A stretch of DNA of 10,696 nt from positions 1 to 10,696 of the forward strand of contig CANIRI010000049.1 of the NCBI GenBank assembly GCA_947469815.1, read 5' to 3'. This DNA comes from Comamonadaceae bacterium. Lineage in GTDB: Bacteria > Pseudomonadota > Gammaproteobacteria > Burkholderiales > Burkholderiaceae_C. Of the stretch, positions 1 to 6,034 are shown in pieces (the first letter of the stretch is position 1; every line of letters starts with the position of its first letter). Position numbers and translations under genes: made by a program. The notes beneath the pieces were generated by a model, which saw nothing but the letters and a program-made list of their open reading frames with translations, ran no database searches and was not told where the DNA came from.

Positions 1-108
1 ATCGCCGCTTTGCCCGCAGGTATAGAGGTGTTTCACGTGGAACCGCTGGTGGTGCCCCGGCTGGATGCGCAGCGCTGCCTGGTGTGGATGCGTAAAAAAA
101 CGGCATAA
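1..108 (+). CDS. rsmG: RsmG (GidB), 16S rRNA guanine-N7 methyltransferase, C-terminal end only
   Basis: Partial: the window opens in frame and the reading frame ends at TAA 106-108, leaving the last 35 residues. The peptide contains IEVFHVEPLVVPRLDAQR followed by CLVWMR, which I recognise as the C-terminus of betaproteobacterial RsmG. RsmG methylates N7 of G527 in 16S rRNA using S-adenosylmethionine; the catalytic domain lies outside the window. The position just upstream of parA-parB fits the conserved mnmG-rsmG-parAB order near the chromosomal origin. Codons for FHVE (31-42) also form the core of a parS-like site, listed separately. Identification rests on a short tail plus gene order, so it is good but not complete. 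Confidence 0.85.
   Translation: MAALPAGIEVFHVEPLVVPRLDAQRCLVWMRKKTA
29..44. promoter_or_regulatory. parS: parS-like centromere site (ParB binding) inside the rsmG coding sequence
   Basis: The 16 bases TGTTTCACGTGGAACC match the well-known parS consensus TGTTTCACGTGAAACA at 14 of 16 positions, with the central GTTTCACGTG half and core CACGTG intact. The mismatches are at positions 12 and 16 of the motif. ParB dimers bind such palindromes and use CTP to slide onto neighbouring DNA. The site lies 0.8 kb upstream of parA, as expected for origin-proximal parS sites. The bases also encode conserved RsmG residues (FHVE), so coding constraint could explain part of the match. Confidence 0.65.
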
Positions 109-150
109 ATCCGCTGCCGTACACTCGCGCTTCCTCTTTTTCAACTTCCC

Positions 151-765
151 ATGCTCGGCGTTACCGATTACGGCACTTTTGTCGCCACTGTTTTACTGTT
201 TCTGTTCATTCCCGGCCCAGGCAATCTGGCGCTGGTGATGTCCACGGGCAAGGGCCGTATTCCCGGCGGCCTGGCTGCGACTTTCGGGGTGATCGCCGGG
301 GACCAGGTGCTGATGTGGTGCGCTGTGGCCGGGCTGGCCACACTTTTGTCGCATTACCCAGCCGCTTTCCAGGCGATGCAATGGGTGGGCGCTGCCTACC
401 TGGCCTGGTTGGGTGTGCATATGTTGCGCGCCAAGCCGGGCGCCGCTCCTGCGATTCACATCCGGCCGCGCCAGTATTTCCGCCAGGCGATGGTGATCAC
501 GCTGATGAACCCCAAAGCAATTTTGTTTTACATGGCGTTTTTCCCGCTGTTTGTCGATCCGCAGACCCAGCAGGGTTTGGTGACTTACGCCTTCATGGCC
601 GCCACCATCGCGGCGCTCACTTTTTTGTACGGCCTGGCCGCCACCTTACTCACCCATTTTCTGGCGGAGCGCATCCGTGCTCAGCCTCGCGTGGCGCAGT
701 GGCTCGAGCGCGTGGCCGGCGTGTTTTTGCTGGGCTTTGGCGTCAAGCTGGCGCTTTCGCAATGA
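151..765 (+). CDS. LysE/RhtB family amino-acid exporter
   Basis: A 204-residue, strongly hydrophobic inner-membrane protein with about six predicted membrane segments, the usual length for the LysE/RhtB superfamily. Segments lie near residues 9-30, 40-66, 74-93, 112-134, 144-170 and 186-203. Family landmarks are the PGPGN motif at 21-25 after the first helix and NPKAILFYMAFFPLF at 120-134. Relatives export amino acids or their analogues (lysine, homoserine, threonine) driven by the proton gradient; the substrate here cannot be told from sequence. It lies 42 bases after rsmG and 44 bases before parA on the same strand. No clear Shine-Dalgarno precedes the ATG; the upstream stretch is pyrimidine-rich, so translation may be weak or the start may differ slightly. 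Confidence 0.9.
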   Translation: MLGVTDYGTFVATVLLFLFIPGPGNLALVMSTGKGRIPGGLAATFGVIAGDQVLMWCAVAGLATLLSHYPAAFQAMQWVGAAYLAWLGVHMLRAKPGAAPAIHIRPRQYFRQAMVITLMNPKAILFYMAFFPLFVDPQTQQGLVTYAFMAATIAALTFLYGLAATLLTHFLAERIRAQPRVAQWLERVAGVFLLGFGVKLALSQ

Positions 766-809
766 GCACAGCAGGCCATCGTTTTCAGATGTCGATCAGC
801 GGGTAATTC

Positions 810-1595
810 ATGGCCAAAATATTCTGTATCGCCAATCAAAAAGGTGGCGTGGGCAAAACCACCACCACTGTGAACCTGGCCGCCGGTCTGGCCAAGGTCG
901 GCCAGCGTGTGCTCATGGTCGATCTGGACCCACAAGGCAATGCCACCATGGGCTCTGGCGTCGACAAGCGCCAGCTGGAGTTGACGGTATACGAGGTGCT
1001 GCTGGAGGAAGCCACGATCACGCAGGCCCGCAGCCGCAGCGACAAACTGCTGAAGGCGGGCTGCAGCTACGACATCCTGGGCGCGAACCGCGAGCTCGCT
1101 GGTGCCGAGGTCGAGATGGTCAGCTTGGAGCGGCGCGAGCGCCGCCTCAAAGCCGCGCTGCAGGCGGTGGACAGTGAATACGACTTCGTGCTCATCGACT
1201 GCCCGCCCTCGCTGTCCATGCTCACGCTCAACGGCCTGTGCTGTGCCCATGGCGTGATCGTGCCTATGCAGTGCGAGTACTTTGCCCTGGAAGGCCTGAC
1301 CGATTTGGTCAACACCATCAAGCAGGTGAAGGCGAATTTGAATGATGACTTGCAAATTATTGGTTTGCTGCGCGTCATGTTCGACCCGCGCATCACCTTA
1401 CAAAACCAGGTCAGTGAGCAGCTCAAGGCGCACTTTGGCGACAAGGTGTTTGACACCGTGATCCCCCGCAATGTGCGCCTGGCCGAGGCCCCCAGCTACG
1501 GCTTGCCCGGCGTGGTGTTCGACCCGGCATCGCGTGGCGCGCAGGCCTTTGTCGCTTTTGCGCTGGAAATGGTGCAGCGCATCAAGAGCATGTGA
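810..1595 (+). CDS. parA: ParA (Soj) chromosome-partitioning ATPase
   Basis: A 261-residue protein of the ParA/MinD deviant Walker-A ATPase family, full length for a chromosomal ParA. The P-loop KGGVGKTTT is at 11-19 with signature lysine K11 and catalytic-loop K16. The A' motif VDLDPQGNAT is at 37-46, and the Walker B strand FVLIDCPPS at 126-134. There is no N-terminal HTH extension, so this is the short chromosomal type and not a plasmid type Ia ParA. ATP-bound dimers coat the nucleoid nonspecifically and are stimulated to hydrolyse by ParB bound at parS, which drives origin segregation. The start at 810 places the P-loop close to the N-terminus as usual; the ribosome site (GGG 801-803) is weak. 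The next gene begins only 4 bases after the stop, so co-translation is likely. Confidence 0.97.
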   Translation: MAKIFCIANQKGGVGKTTTTVNLAAGLAKVGQRVLMVDLDPQGNATMGSGVDKRQLELTVYEVLLEEATITQARSRSDKLLKAGCSYDILGANRELAGAEVEMVSLERRERRLKAALQAVDSEYDFVLIDCPPSLSMLTLNGLCCAHGVIVPMQCEYFALEGLTDLVNTIKQVKANLNDDLQIIGLLRVMFDPRITLQNQVSEQLKAHFGDKVFDTVIPRNVRLAEAPSYGLPGVVFDPASRGAQAFVAFALEMVQRIKSM

Positions 1596-1599
1596 TCCC

Positions 1600-2148
1600 A
1601 TGGCATCGCCATCACCTGCGCGCGTCCTGTTGCTGCCCGGCTGGCAAAACTCCGGCCTGCAGCATTGGCAGAGCCGTTGGGAAGCGCTTTACGGCGACTT
1701 GCGGGTGGAGCAGCACGATTGGATGCATCCTTTGCGCGGTGACTGGGTGATGCGCCTTGAAGAGGTGGTGCAGGCGCAGGGTGAAGAGGTGGTGTTGGTG
1801 GCCCACAGCATGGGCTGCCACTTGGTGGCGGCCTGGGCAGCGCAAACCCGTCTTAGCTACCGCGTGCGCGGCGCGCTGCTGGTGGCACCCGGCGATCCGC
1901 AGCAGCCCGAGCTGGCGGCGGTCTTGCACAGCTGGACGCCGCTGGTGCTGCCGCATCTGCCCTTCCCCAGCCGTTTACTGGGCAGCCGGAACGACCCGTA
2001 TTGCAGCCTGGCGCGTGCGCAAAGTTTTGCCGATGCCCTGGGCGCGCAGTGGATGGATTGCGGCGAAGCGGGCCACATCAACGCCGACTCCGGTTTGGGC
2101 GACTGGCCGCAAGGGCGCGCGCTGCTGAACGATTTTTTGAACACATAA
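1600..2148 (+). CDS. RBBP9/YdeN-family alpha/beta hydrolase
   Basis: A 182-residue protein of the compact RBBP9/YdeN serine-hydrolase family. The start at 1600 follows the parA stop by 4 bases and gives an N-terminus (ARVLLLPGWQNSGLQHWQ) matching the usual first strand and oxyanion region. The nucleophile elbow AHSMGC puts Ser70 in the GxSxG-like position (H-S-M-G). The candidate acid is Asp132 in SRNDPYC and the candidate base is His159 in AGHIN, followed by the family's typical GLGDWPQG stretch. The triad looks intact, so it is probably an active esterase or peptidase-like hydrolase; the substrate is unknown. It sits between parA and parB in the same transcription unit, with no known link to segregation. 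No signal peptide or membrane segment is visible, so it is probably cytoplasmic. Confidence 0.88.
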   Translation: MASPSPARVLLLPGWQNSGLQHWQSRWEALYGDLRVEQHDWMHPLRGDWVMRLEEVVQAQGEEVVLVAHSMGCHLVAAWAAQTRLSYRVRGALLVAPGDPQQPELAAVLHSWTPLVLPHLPFPSRLLGSRNDPYCSLARAQSFADALGAQWMDCGEAGHINADSGLGDWPQGRALLNDFLNT

Positions 2149-2174
2149 CCATAAGCATTCGAAGGAAAACCACC

Positions 2175-3134
2175 ATGGCCACCAAAAAACCCAAAGGACT
2201 CGGCATGGGCCTGGAAGCGCTGCTCGGCCCCAAAGTGCCGGACGCGCCCGGCCAACAGGACAGCGCTTTTGGTGCCGGCCAGCCGCACACCTTGTTGCTC
2301 AGCGACATGGTGCCCGGCATGTACCAACCACGCACCCACATGGACGAAGGCGCGCTCTACGAGCTGGCCGAGAGCATCAAGGCGCAGGGCATCATGCAGC
2401 CCATCCTGGTGCGCCAGTTGGACACCGAGTACGCCGCCTTGCACCGCCCCGAAGGCTCCTCGCGCCCGGTCTACGAAATCATTGCGGGCGAGCGGCGTTT
2501 CCGCGCGGCCAAGCTCGCCGGGCTCGATAGCGCGCCGGTGCTGGTGCGCAACGTGCCCAACGAGGCCGCTGCCGCTATGTCGCTGATTGAGAACATGCAG
2601 CGCGAAGACCTCAATCCGCTGGAAGAGGCGCAGGGCCTGCAGCGCCTGATCAAGGAATTCGGCCTGACCCATGAGACCGCTGCCCAAGCCGTGGGCCGCT
2701 CGCGCAGTGCGGCGAGCAACTTGTTGCGTTTGCTCAACCTCGCCGATCCGGTGCAAACCATGCTGATGGCGGGCGACCTGGATATGGGTCATGCCCGCGC
2801 TTTGCTGGCTTTGGACAAGGCCAACCAGATCAGCGCTGCCAGCCAGATTGCGGCCAAAAAAATGTCGGTGCGCGAGGCCGAAAGCCTGGTGAAAAAACTC
2901 GGTGCGGAGTTTTCGCTCAAGGCCGTGAAACCCACGCGCGAGAAGTCGCGCGACATCAAGCGCGTGGAAGAAGAACTGTCCGATTTGTTTGCCGCGCAGG
3001 TGGAAATCAAGGTGAAAAAACGCATCAAGCGCAGCGGCCGGATCACCGAGATGGGCGAGTTGAGCATCCAGTTTGGCTCGCTCGATGAGCTCAACGGGCT
3101 GATCGAACGCCTCTCGCCCAACGTGGCCCGCTAG
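2175..3134 (+). CDS. parB: ParB (Spo0J) chromosome-partitioning CTPase / parS-binding protein
   Basis: A 319-residue ParB. The N-terminal KGLGMGLEALLG (7-18) is the ParA-stimulating GLG-type peptide. The N-terminal CTPase domain spans roughly 38-140, with GERRFRAA at 105-112 and ENMQREDLNPLEEA at 139-152. A helix-turn-helix for parS binding lies near 168-189 (TAAQAVGRSRSAASNLLRLL). The C-terminal dimerisation domain covers about 265-319, after a lysine-rich linker. The ATG at 2175 is preceded by a good ribosome site (GAAGGAA, 2161-2167). A hydrophilic stretch at 83-99 (DTEYAALHRPEGSSRPV) separates the strands flanking the CTP pocket and looks longer than in short ParBs such as Spo0J. ParB loads at parS, slides as a clamp and recruits ParA and SMC; the candidate parS at 29-44 is its likely target. 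Confidence 0.97.
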   Translation: MATKKPKGLGMGLEALLGPKVPDAPGQQDSAFGAGQPHTLLLSDMVPGMYQPRTHMDEGALYELAESIKAQGIMQPILVRQLDTEYAALHRPEGSSRPVYEIIAGERRFRAAKLAGLDSAPVLVRNVPNEAAAAMSLIENMQREDLNPLEEAQGLQRLIKEFGLTHETAAQAVGRSRSAASNLLRLLNLADPVQTMLMAGDLDMGHARALLALDKANQISAASQIAAKKMSVREAESLVKKLGAEFSLKAVKPTREKSRDIKRVEEELSDLFAAQVEIKVKKRIKRSGRITEMGELSIQFGSLDELNGLIERLSPNVAR

Positions 3135-3180
3135 CGCGCTGCGGCCACTGGCTTATTGGTATATCCCGGCGCATCACCGC

Positions 3181-3933
3181 GTGTTCCAGCGTTTCACTCC
3201 GCCCTGGCCAGCGCCGGCTTTGCTCGGCTGGGGCCTGAGCTGGGCCATGTTCCGCTGGTTGCTGCAGTCCGATATGTCGCCCGGTATGGCCAGCCCGATT
3301 GCGGCCATGGTGGGCGTGGCCATCAGCCCCATGGGCCGCAGCTGGTGGCGCAGGCTGGCGATTGCTGGGGGTTTTCCCATATCGCTGGCGGTCATGGTGC
3401 TGGGCACGCAATCGGATTTGGCGGCCTGGGTGTGGCTGTTACCGCTAGCGCTCTTGTTACTCGTGTACCCGATCAATACCTGGGCTGATGCGCCCCTGTT
3501 TCCCACGCCGCGCAAAGCTTTGATCGGCCTGCGCGCCATCATCCGGCTGGACCAGAACGCCCGTGTGCTGGACGCCGGTTGCGGCCTGGGCCATGGTTTG
3601 CGCGCCTTGCGCCTGGCCTATCCCAAGGCGCAGCTGGAAGGGGTGGAATGGAGCGCCAGCCTCTTTGTGCTGTGCAAAGCGCTATGCCCCTGGGCCACGC
3701 TGCAGCGGGGCGATATGTGGGCCGTGGACTGGGCCGCGTACGACATGGTGTACCTGTTTCAGCGCCCTGAGAGCATGCCGCGCGTGGTGGAAAAAGCGCA
3801 GAGCATGCGTGCGGGTAGCTGGCTGGTCAGTCTGGATTTTGAGGCTGTGGGCATCCTGCCCCATATCGAACTGACGGCGCCCAATGGCAAGTCGATATGG
3901 GTTTACCGCTTGCCTTTTCGCGCCGCGCTATAA
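3181..3933 (+). CDS. Membrane-anchored class I SAM-dependent methyltransferase
   Basis: About 250 residues from a GTG start. The N-terminal ~100 residues are hydrophobic, with likely membrane segments near 11-29, 36-50, 62-76 and 82-98. They are followed by a class I methyltransferase domain. Motif I is ARVLDAGCGLGHGLRAL (127-143). The acidic residue after strand 2 is probably Glu156 in LEGVEWS, and a motif-II-like strand is seen in AAYDMVYLF (185-193). The C-terminal part (205-245) is short, so the fold is minimal. The substrate is unknown; close families include membrane-linked methyltransferases of cofactors and lipids. It starts 46 bases after parB on the same strand and could be the last gene of the operon. 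No clear Shine-Dalgarno is visible, and the frame is open further upstream into parB, so the start is uncertain; ATG codons at 3247 and 3286 would remove membrane sequence. Confidence 0.75.
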   Translation: MFQRFTPPWPAPALLGWGLSWAMFRWLLQSDMSPGMASPIAAMVGVAISPMGRSWWRRLAIAGGFPISLAVMVLGTQSDLAAWVWLLPLALLLLVYPINTWADAPLFPTPRKALIGLRAIIRLDQNARVLDAGCGLGHGLRALRLAYPKAQLEGVEWSASLFVLCKALCPWATLQRGDMWAVDWAAYDMVYLFQRPESMPRVVEKAQSMRAGSWLVSLDFEAVGILPHIELTAPNGKSIWVYRLPFRAAL

Positions 3934-3945
3934 AGCCTGCGCAGT

Positions 3946-5376
3946 TCAGGGCTCAAGCGCAAAAATTTTGCCGGGGTTGAGGATGTTCAGGGGGTCCAGC
4001 GCCTGCTTGATGCTGCGCATCATCGCCACCGCACCCGTACCGGCCTCGCTCACCAAGAAATCCATTTTGTGCAGGCCGATGCCGTGCTCACCGGTGCAGG
4101 TGCCGCCCAGGCGCAGCGCGCGCATCACCAACTGGCTGTTCAATCGCTCGGCGGTTTCGCGCTCGGCCGGGTCTGCGGGGTCGATCAGATACGCCATGTG
4201 GAAATTGCCGTCGCCTACATGGCCGACCAGGTAATGCGGGATACCGGCTTCGGCCGCCTCGGTCACGCAATCGAGTAGCGCGTCAGCTAGGCGCGAGATC
4301 GGTACACAGGTGTCGGTTGCAATGCAGCGGCAACCGGGGCGCGATTGCAGTCCGGCAAAGTAGGCGTTGTGCCGCGCGGTCCACAAGCGGGTGCGGTCCT
4401 CGGGGGTCGCCGCCCATGCGAATGCGTGGCCGTGGTTGTCTTCCACGATCTCTTGCACCAGATCGATTTGTTCTTGCACGCCTGCGGGAGAGCCGTGGAA
4501 CTCCATCAGCATCATCGGCCCCTCGGCCAGGCCGAGTTTGGAATGTTGATTCACCATGCGCACCGCGTTGCCGTCGAGCAGCTCGCAGCGCGCAATCGGG
4601 ATGCCGAGCTGGATGATCTGGATAGTGGTGTTCACCGCGTCGGAGAGCGAATCAAAAGCGCAGGTGGCGGCCATGATGGCCTCGGGCAGCGGATAGAGTT
4701 TGAGCGTGATTTCGGTGATCACACCCAGCGTGCCTTCGCTGCCCACCATCAGGCGCGTCAGGTCGTAACCGGCTGATGATTTTTTCGCGCCGGTCCCGGT
4801 GCGTATGGCTTCGCCGCTGGCGGTCACCACTTCAAGCGCCAGCACGTTCTCGCGCATGGTGCCGTAGCGCACGGCGTTGGTGCCGCTGGCGCGGGTGGCG
4901 CACATGCCGCCAATGCTGGCGTCCGCACCCGGGTCAATCGGAAAGAACAAACCGGCGGACTTCACTGCCTCGTTGAGTTGTTTGCGGGTGACGCCGGGCT
5001 GCACGGTCACGGTCAAATCCGCGTCGTGGATGGCCAGCACCTGGTTCATGCGCCCCATGTCCACGCTGATGCCGCCTTGCACCGCCAGCAAATGCCCTTC
5101 CAGCGAGGAGCCCACACCAAAGGGGATTACTGGCACCGCGTAGCGCGCGGCAATTTGCAAAAGGCGCTGCACATCATGCGTGCTCTGTGCAAACACCACG
5201 CCGCCCGGGGGCGGTACATCAAAAGCCGACTCGTCGCGCCCATGCTGCGCGCACACGGCACCCGCGCTGGAAAACTGCGCTCCGAATGCGGCGCGGAGTT
5301 CTTCCAGCATGGCGTCGGGCGGATTGCGCATGGGGGCGTGCGAAAAAGCCTGTTGAGCCGACAATGGTGCGTTCAT
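3946..5376 (-). CDS. FAD-linked D-2-hydroxyacid dehydrogenase (D-lactate dehydrogenase LDHD / GlcD-type)
   Basis: A 476-residue FAD-binding PCMH/VAO-type oxidoreductase with an FAD-oxidase C domain. The FAD pyrophosphate loop PFGVGSSLEG is at 85-94. DPGADASIGGMCATRASG at 148-165 and GSEGTLGVITE at 212-222 complete the FAD domain. The C domain shows GHVGDGNFH (385-393), with metal-binding-type histidines, CTGEHGIGLHK (427-437) and LNPGKIF (466-472). These are the hallmarks of cytochrome-linked D-lactate dehydrogenase and of glycolate oxidase subunit GlcD. Standing alone without glcE or glcF beside it, the D-lactate or other D-2-hydroxyacid role is more likely than glycolate oxidase. The start at 5376 is supported by AGGA on the - strand (5383-5386), 6 bases upstream. 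It is convergent with the methyltransferase (12 bases apart) and divergent from the adenosyltransferase. Confidence 0.9.
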   Translation of the reverse strand: MNAPLSAQQAFSHAPMRNPPDAMLEELRAAFGAQFSSAGAVCAQHGRDESAFDVPPPGGVVFAQSTHDVQRLLQIAARYAVPVIPFGVGSSLEGHLLAVQGGISVDMGRMNQVLAIHDADLTVTVQPGVTRKQLNEAVKSAGLFFPIDPGADASIGGMCATRASGTNAVRYGTMRENVLALEVVTASGEAIRTGTGAKKSSAGYDLTRLMVGSEGTLGVITEITLKLYPLPEAIMAATCAFDSLSDAVNTTIQIIQLGIPIARCELLDGNAVRMVNQHSKLGLAEGPMMLMEFHGSPAGVQEQIDLVQEIVEDNHGHAFAWAATPEDRTRLWTARHNAYFAGLQSRPGCRCIATDTCVPISRLADALLDCVTEAAEAGIPHYLVGHVGDGNFHMAYLIDPADPAERETAERLNSQLVMRALRLGGTCTGEHGIGLHKMDFLVSEAGTGAVAMMRSIKQALDPLNILNPGKIFALEP

Positions 5377-5421
5377 GGTGCGTCCTAGCGTGCATCAAAG
5401 CGTCAATAATGCCACTTTCAC

Positions 5422-5425
5422 AGGA
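5422..5425 (+). promoter_or_regulatory. Ribosome binding site deciding the adenosyltransferase start
   Basis: AGGA at 5422-5425 is 8 bases from the ATG at 5434 but only 2 bases from the in-frame ATG at 5428. Normal Shine-Dalgarno spacing therefore favours 5434 as the true start, which removes two residues (Met-His) from the longest open frame. Confidence 0.7.
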
Positions 5426-5433
5426 ACATGCAT

Positions 5434-6003
5434 ATGGGAAACCGCCTGACACAAATTGCCACGCGCACCGGCGACGCGGGCACTACCGGCCTGGGAGACA
5501 ACACCCGGGTCTCTAAAAACAGTTTGCGCGTGCACGCCATGGGCGATGTGGACGAGCTCAACTCCAACATCGGTGTGCTCTTGTGCGAGGACATGCCCGA
5601 GCGCGTGCGCCATGTTTTGGTCGAGATCCAGCACCAGCTTTTCAACCTGGGCGGCGAGCTTTCCATTCCCGGGTTTGAGCTGCTCAAAGAAGATGCCGTG
5701 CTGGCCATGGACCAGGCGTTAGCCGAGTTCAATGCCGACCTGCCCGCGCTGCTCGAGTTCATATTGCCCGCTGGAACCCGTGCCGCCGCGCTGGCGCATG
5801 TATGCCGCACCGTGGCCCGCCGCGCCGAGCGCGCCGTGGTGGCGCTGGGCAATGAAGAGGCGCTCAAAGAGCGGCCCCGCCAGTACCTCAACCGCTTGTC
5901 AGACTTGCTGTTTGTGCTGGCCCGCGTGCTCAACCGCCACCGTACGGATGGCAGCTCGGGCGATGACGTTTACTGGAAAAGCGAGCGCGTCGCGAAGGGC
6001 TAA
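5434..6003 (+). CDS. Cob(I)alamin / cob(I)yrinic acid a,c-diamide adenosyltransferase, PduO type
   Basis: A 189-residue PduO-type ATP:corrinoid adenosyltransferase (the group that includes human MMAB). It transfers the 5'-deoxyadenosyl group from ATP to Co(I) corrinoid, making coenzyme B12. The N-terminal ATP-binding motif TRTGDAGTTGLGD is at 10-22. The central segment RVHAMGDVDELNSNIG is at 32-47. The active-site helices hold CRTVARRAERAVV (124-136) and YLNRLSDLLFVLAR (151-164), so key arginine, asparagine and aspartate residues appear intact. Length is normal for the single-domain form, with no PduO C-terminal haem domain. No B12-dependent enzyme or cobalamin synthesis gene lies nearby in the window, so it probably serves salvage for an enzyme encoded elsewhere. 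It is divergent from the FAD dehydrogenase across 57 bases. Confidence 0.93.
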   Translation: MGNRLTQIATRTGDAGTTGLGDNTRVSKNSLRVHAMGDVDELNSNIGVLLCEDMPERVRHVLVEIQHQLFNLGGELSIPGFELLKEDAVLAMDQALAEFNADLPALLEFILPAGTRAAALAHVCRTVARRAERAVVALGNEEALKERPRQYLNRLSDLLFVLARVLNRHRTDGSSGDDVYWKSERVAKG

Positions 6004-6011
6004 ATCGCAGC

Positions 6012-6030
6012 GCCAGGCTGTGCGCCTGGC
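6012..6030. terminator. Hairpin between convergent genes, possible bidirectional terminator
   Basis: GCCAGGC (6012-6018) and GCCTGGC (6024-6030) form a perfect 7-base-pair GC-rich stem with a five-base loop. It fills most of the 31-base gap between the adenosyltransferase stop and the stop of the convergent FAD oxidoreductase. No real T-run follows on either strand, so intrinsic termination is plausible but not textbook. Confidence 0.5.
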
Positions 6031-6034
6031 TACC

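Noticed and set aside
681..1355. A 224-codon open frame on the - strand opposite parA
   Set aside because: No domain, no ribosome site and complete overlap with ParA, whose motifs are unmistakable.
1857..2792. A 311-codon open frame on the - strand opposite the hydrolase and parB
   Set aside because: Low-complexity, His/Gln/Arg-rich product without motifs, lying entirely over two clear genes; a GC-driven shadow frame.
3934..3953. Imperfect hairpin (AGCCTG with CAGGGCT) at the convergent ends of the methyltransferase and FAD dehydrogenase genes
   Set aside because: The stem needs a bulge, extends into the dehydrogenase stop region and has no T-run; too weak to annotate as a terminator.
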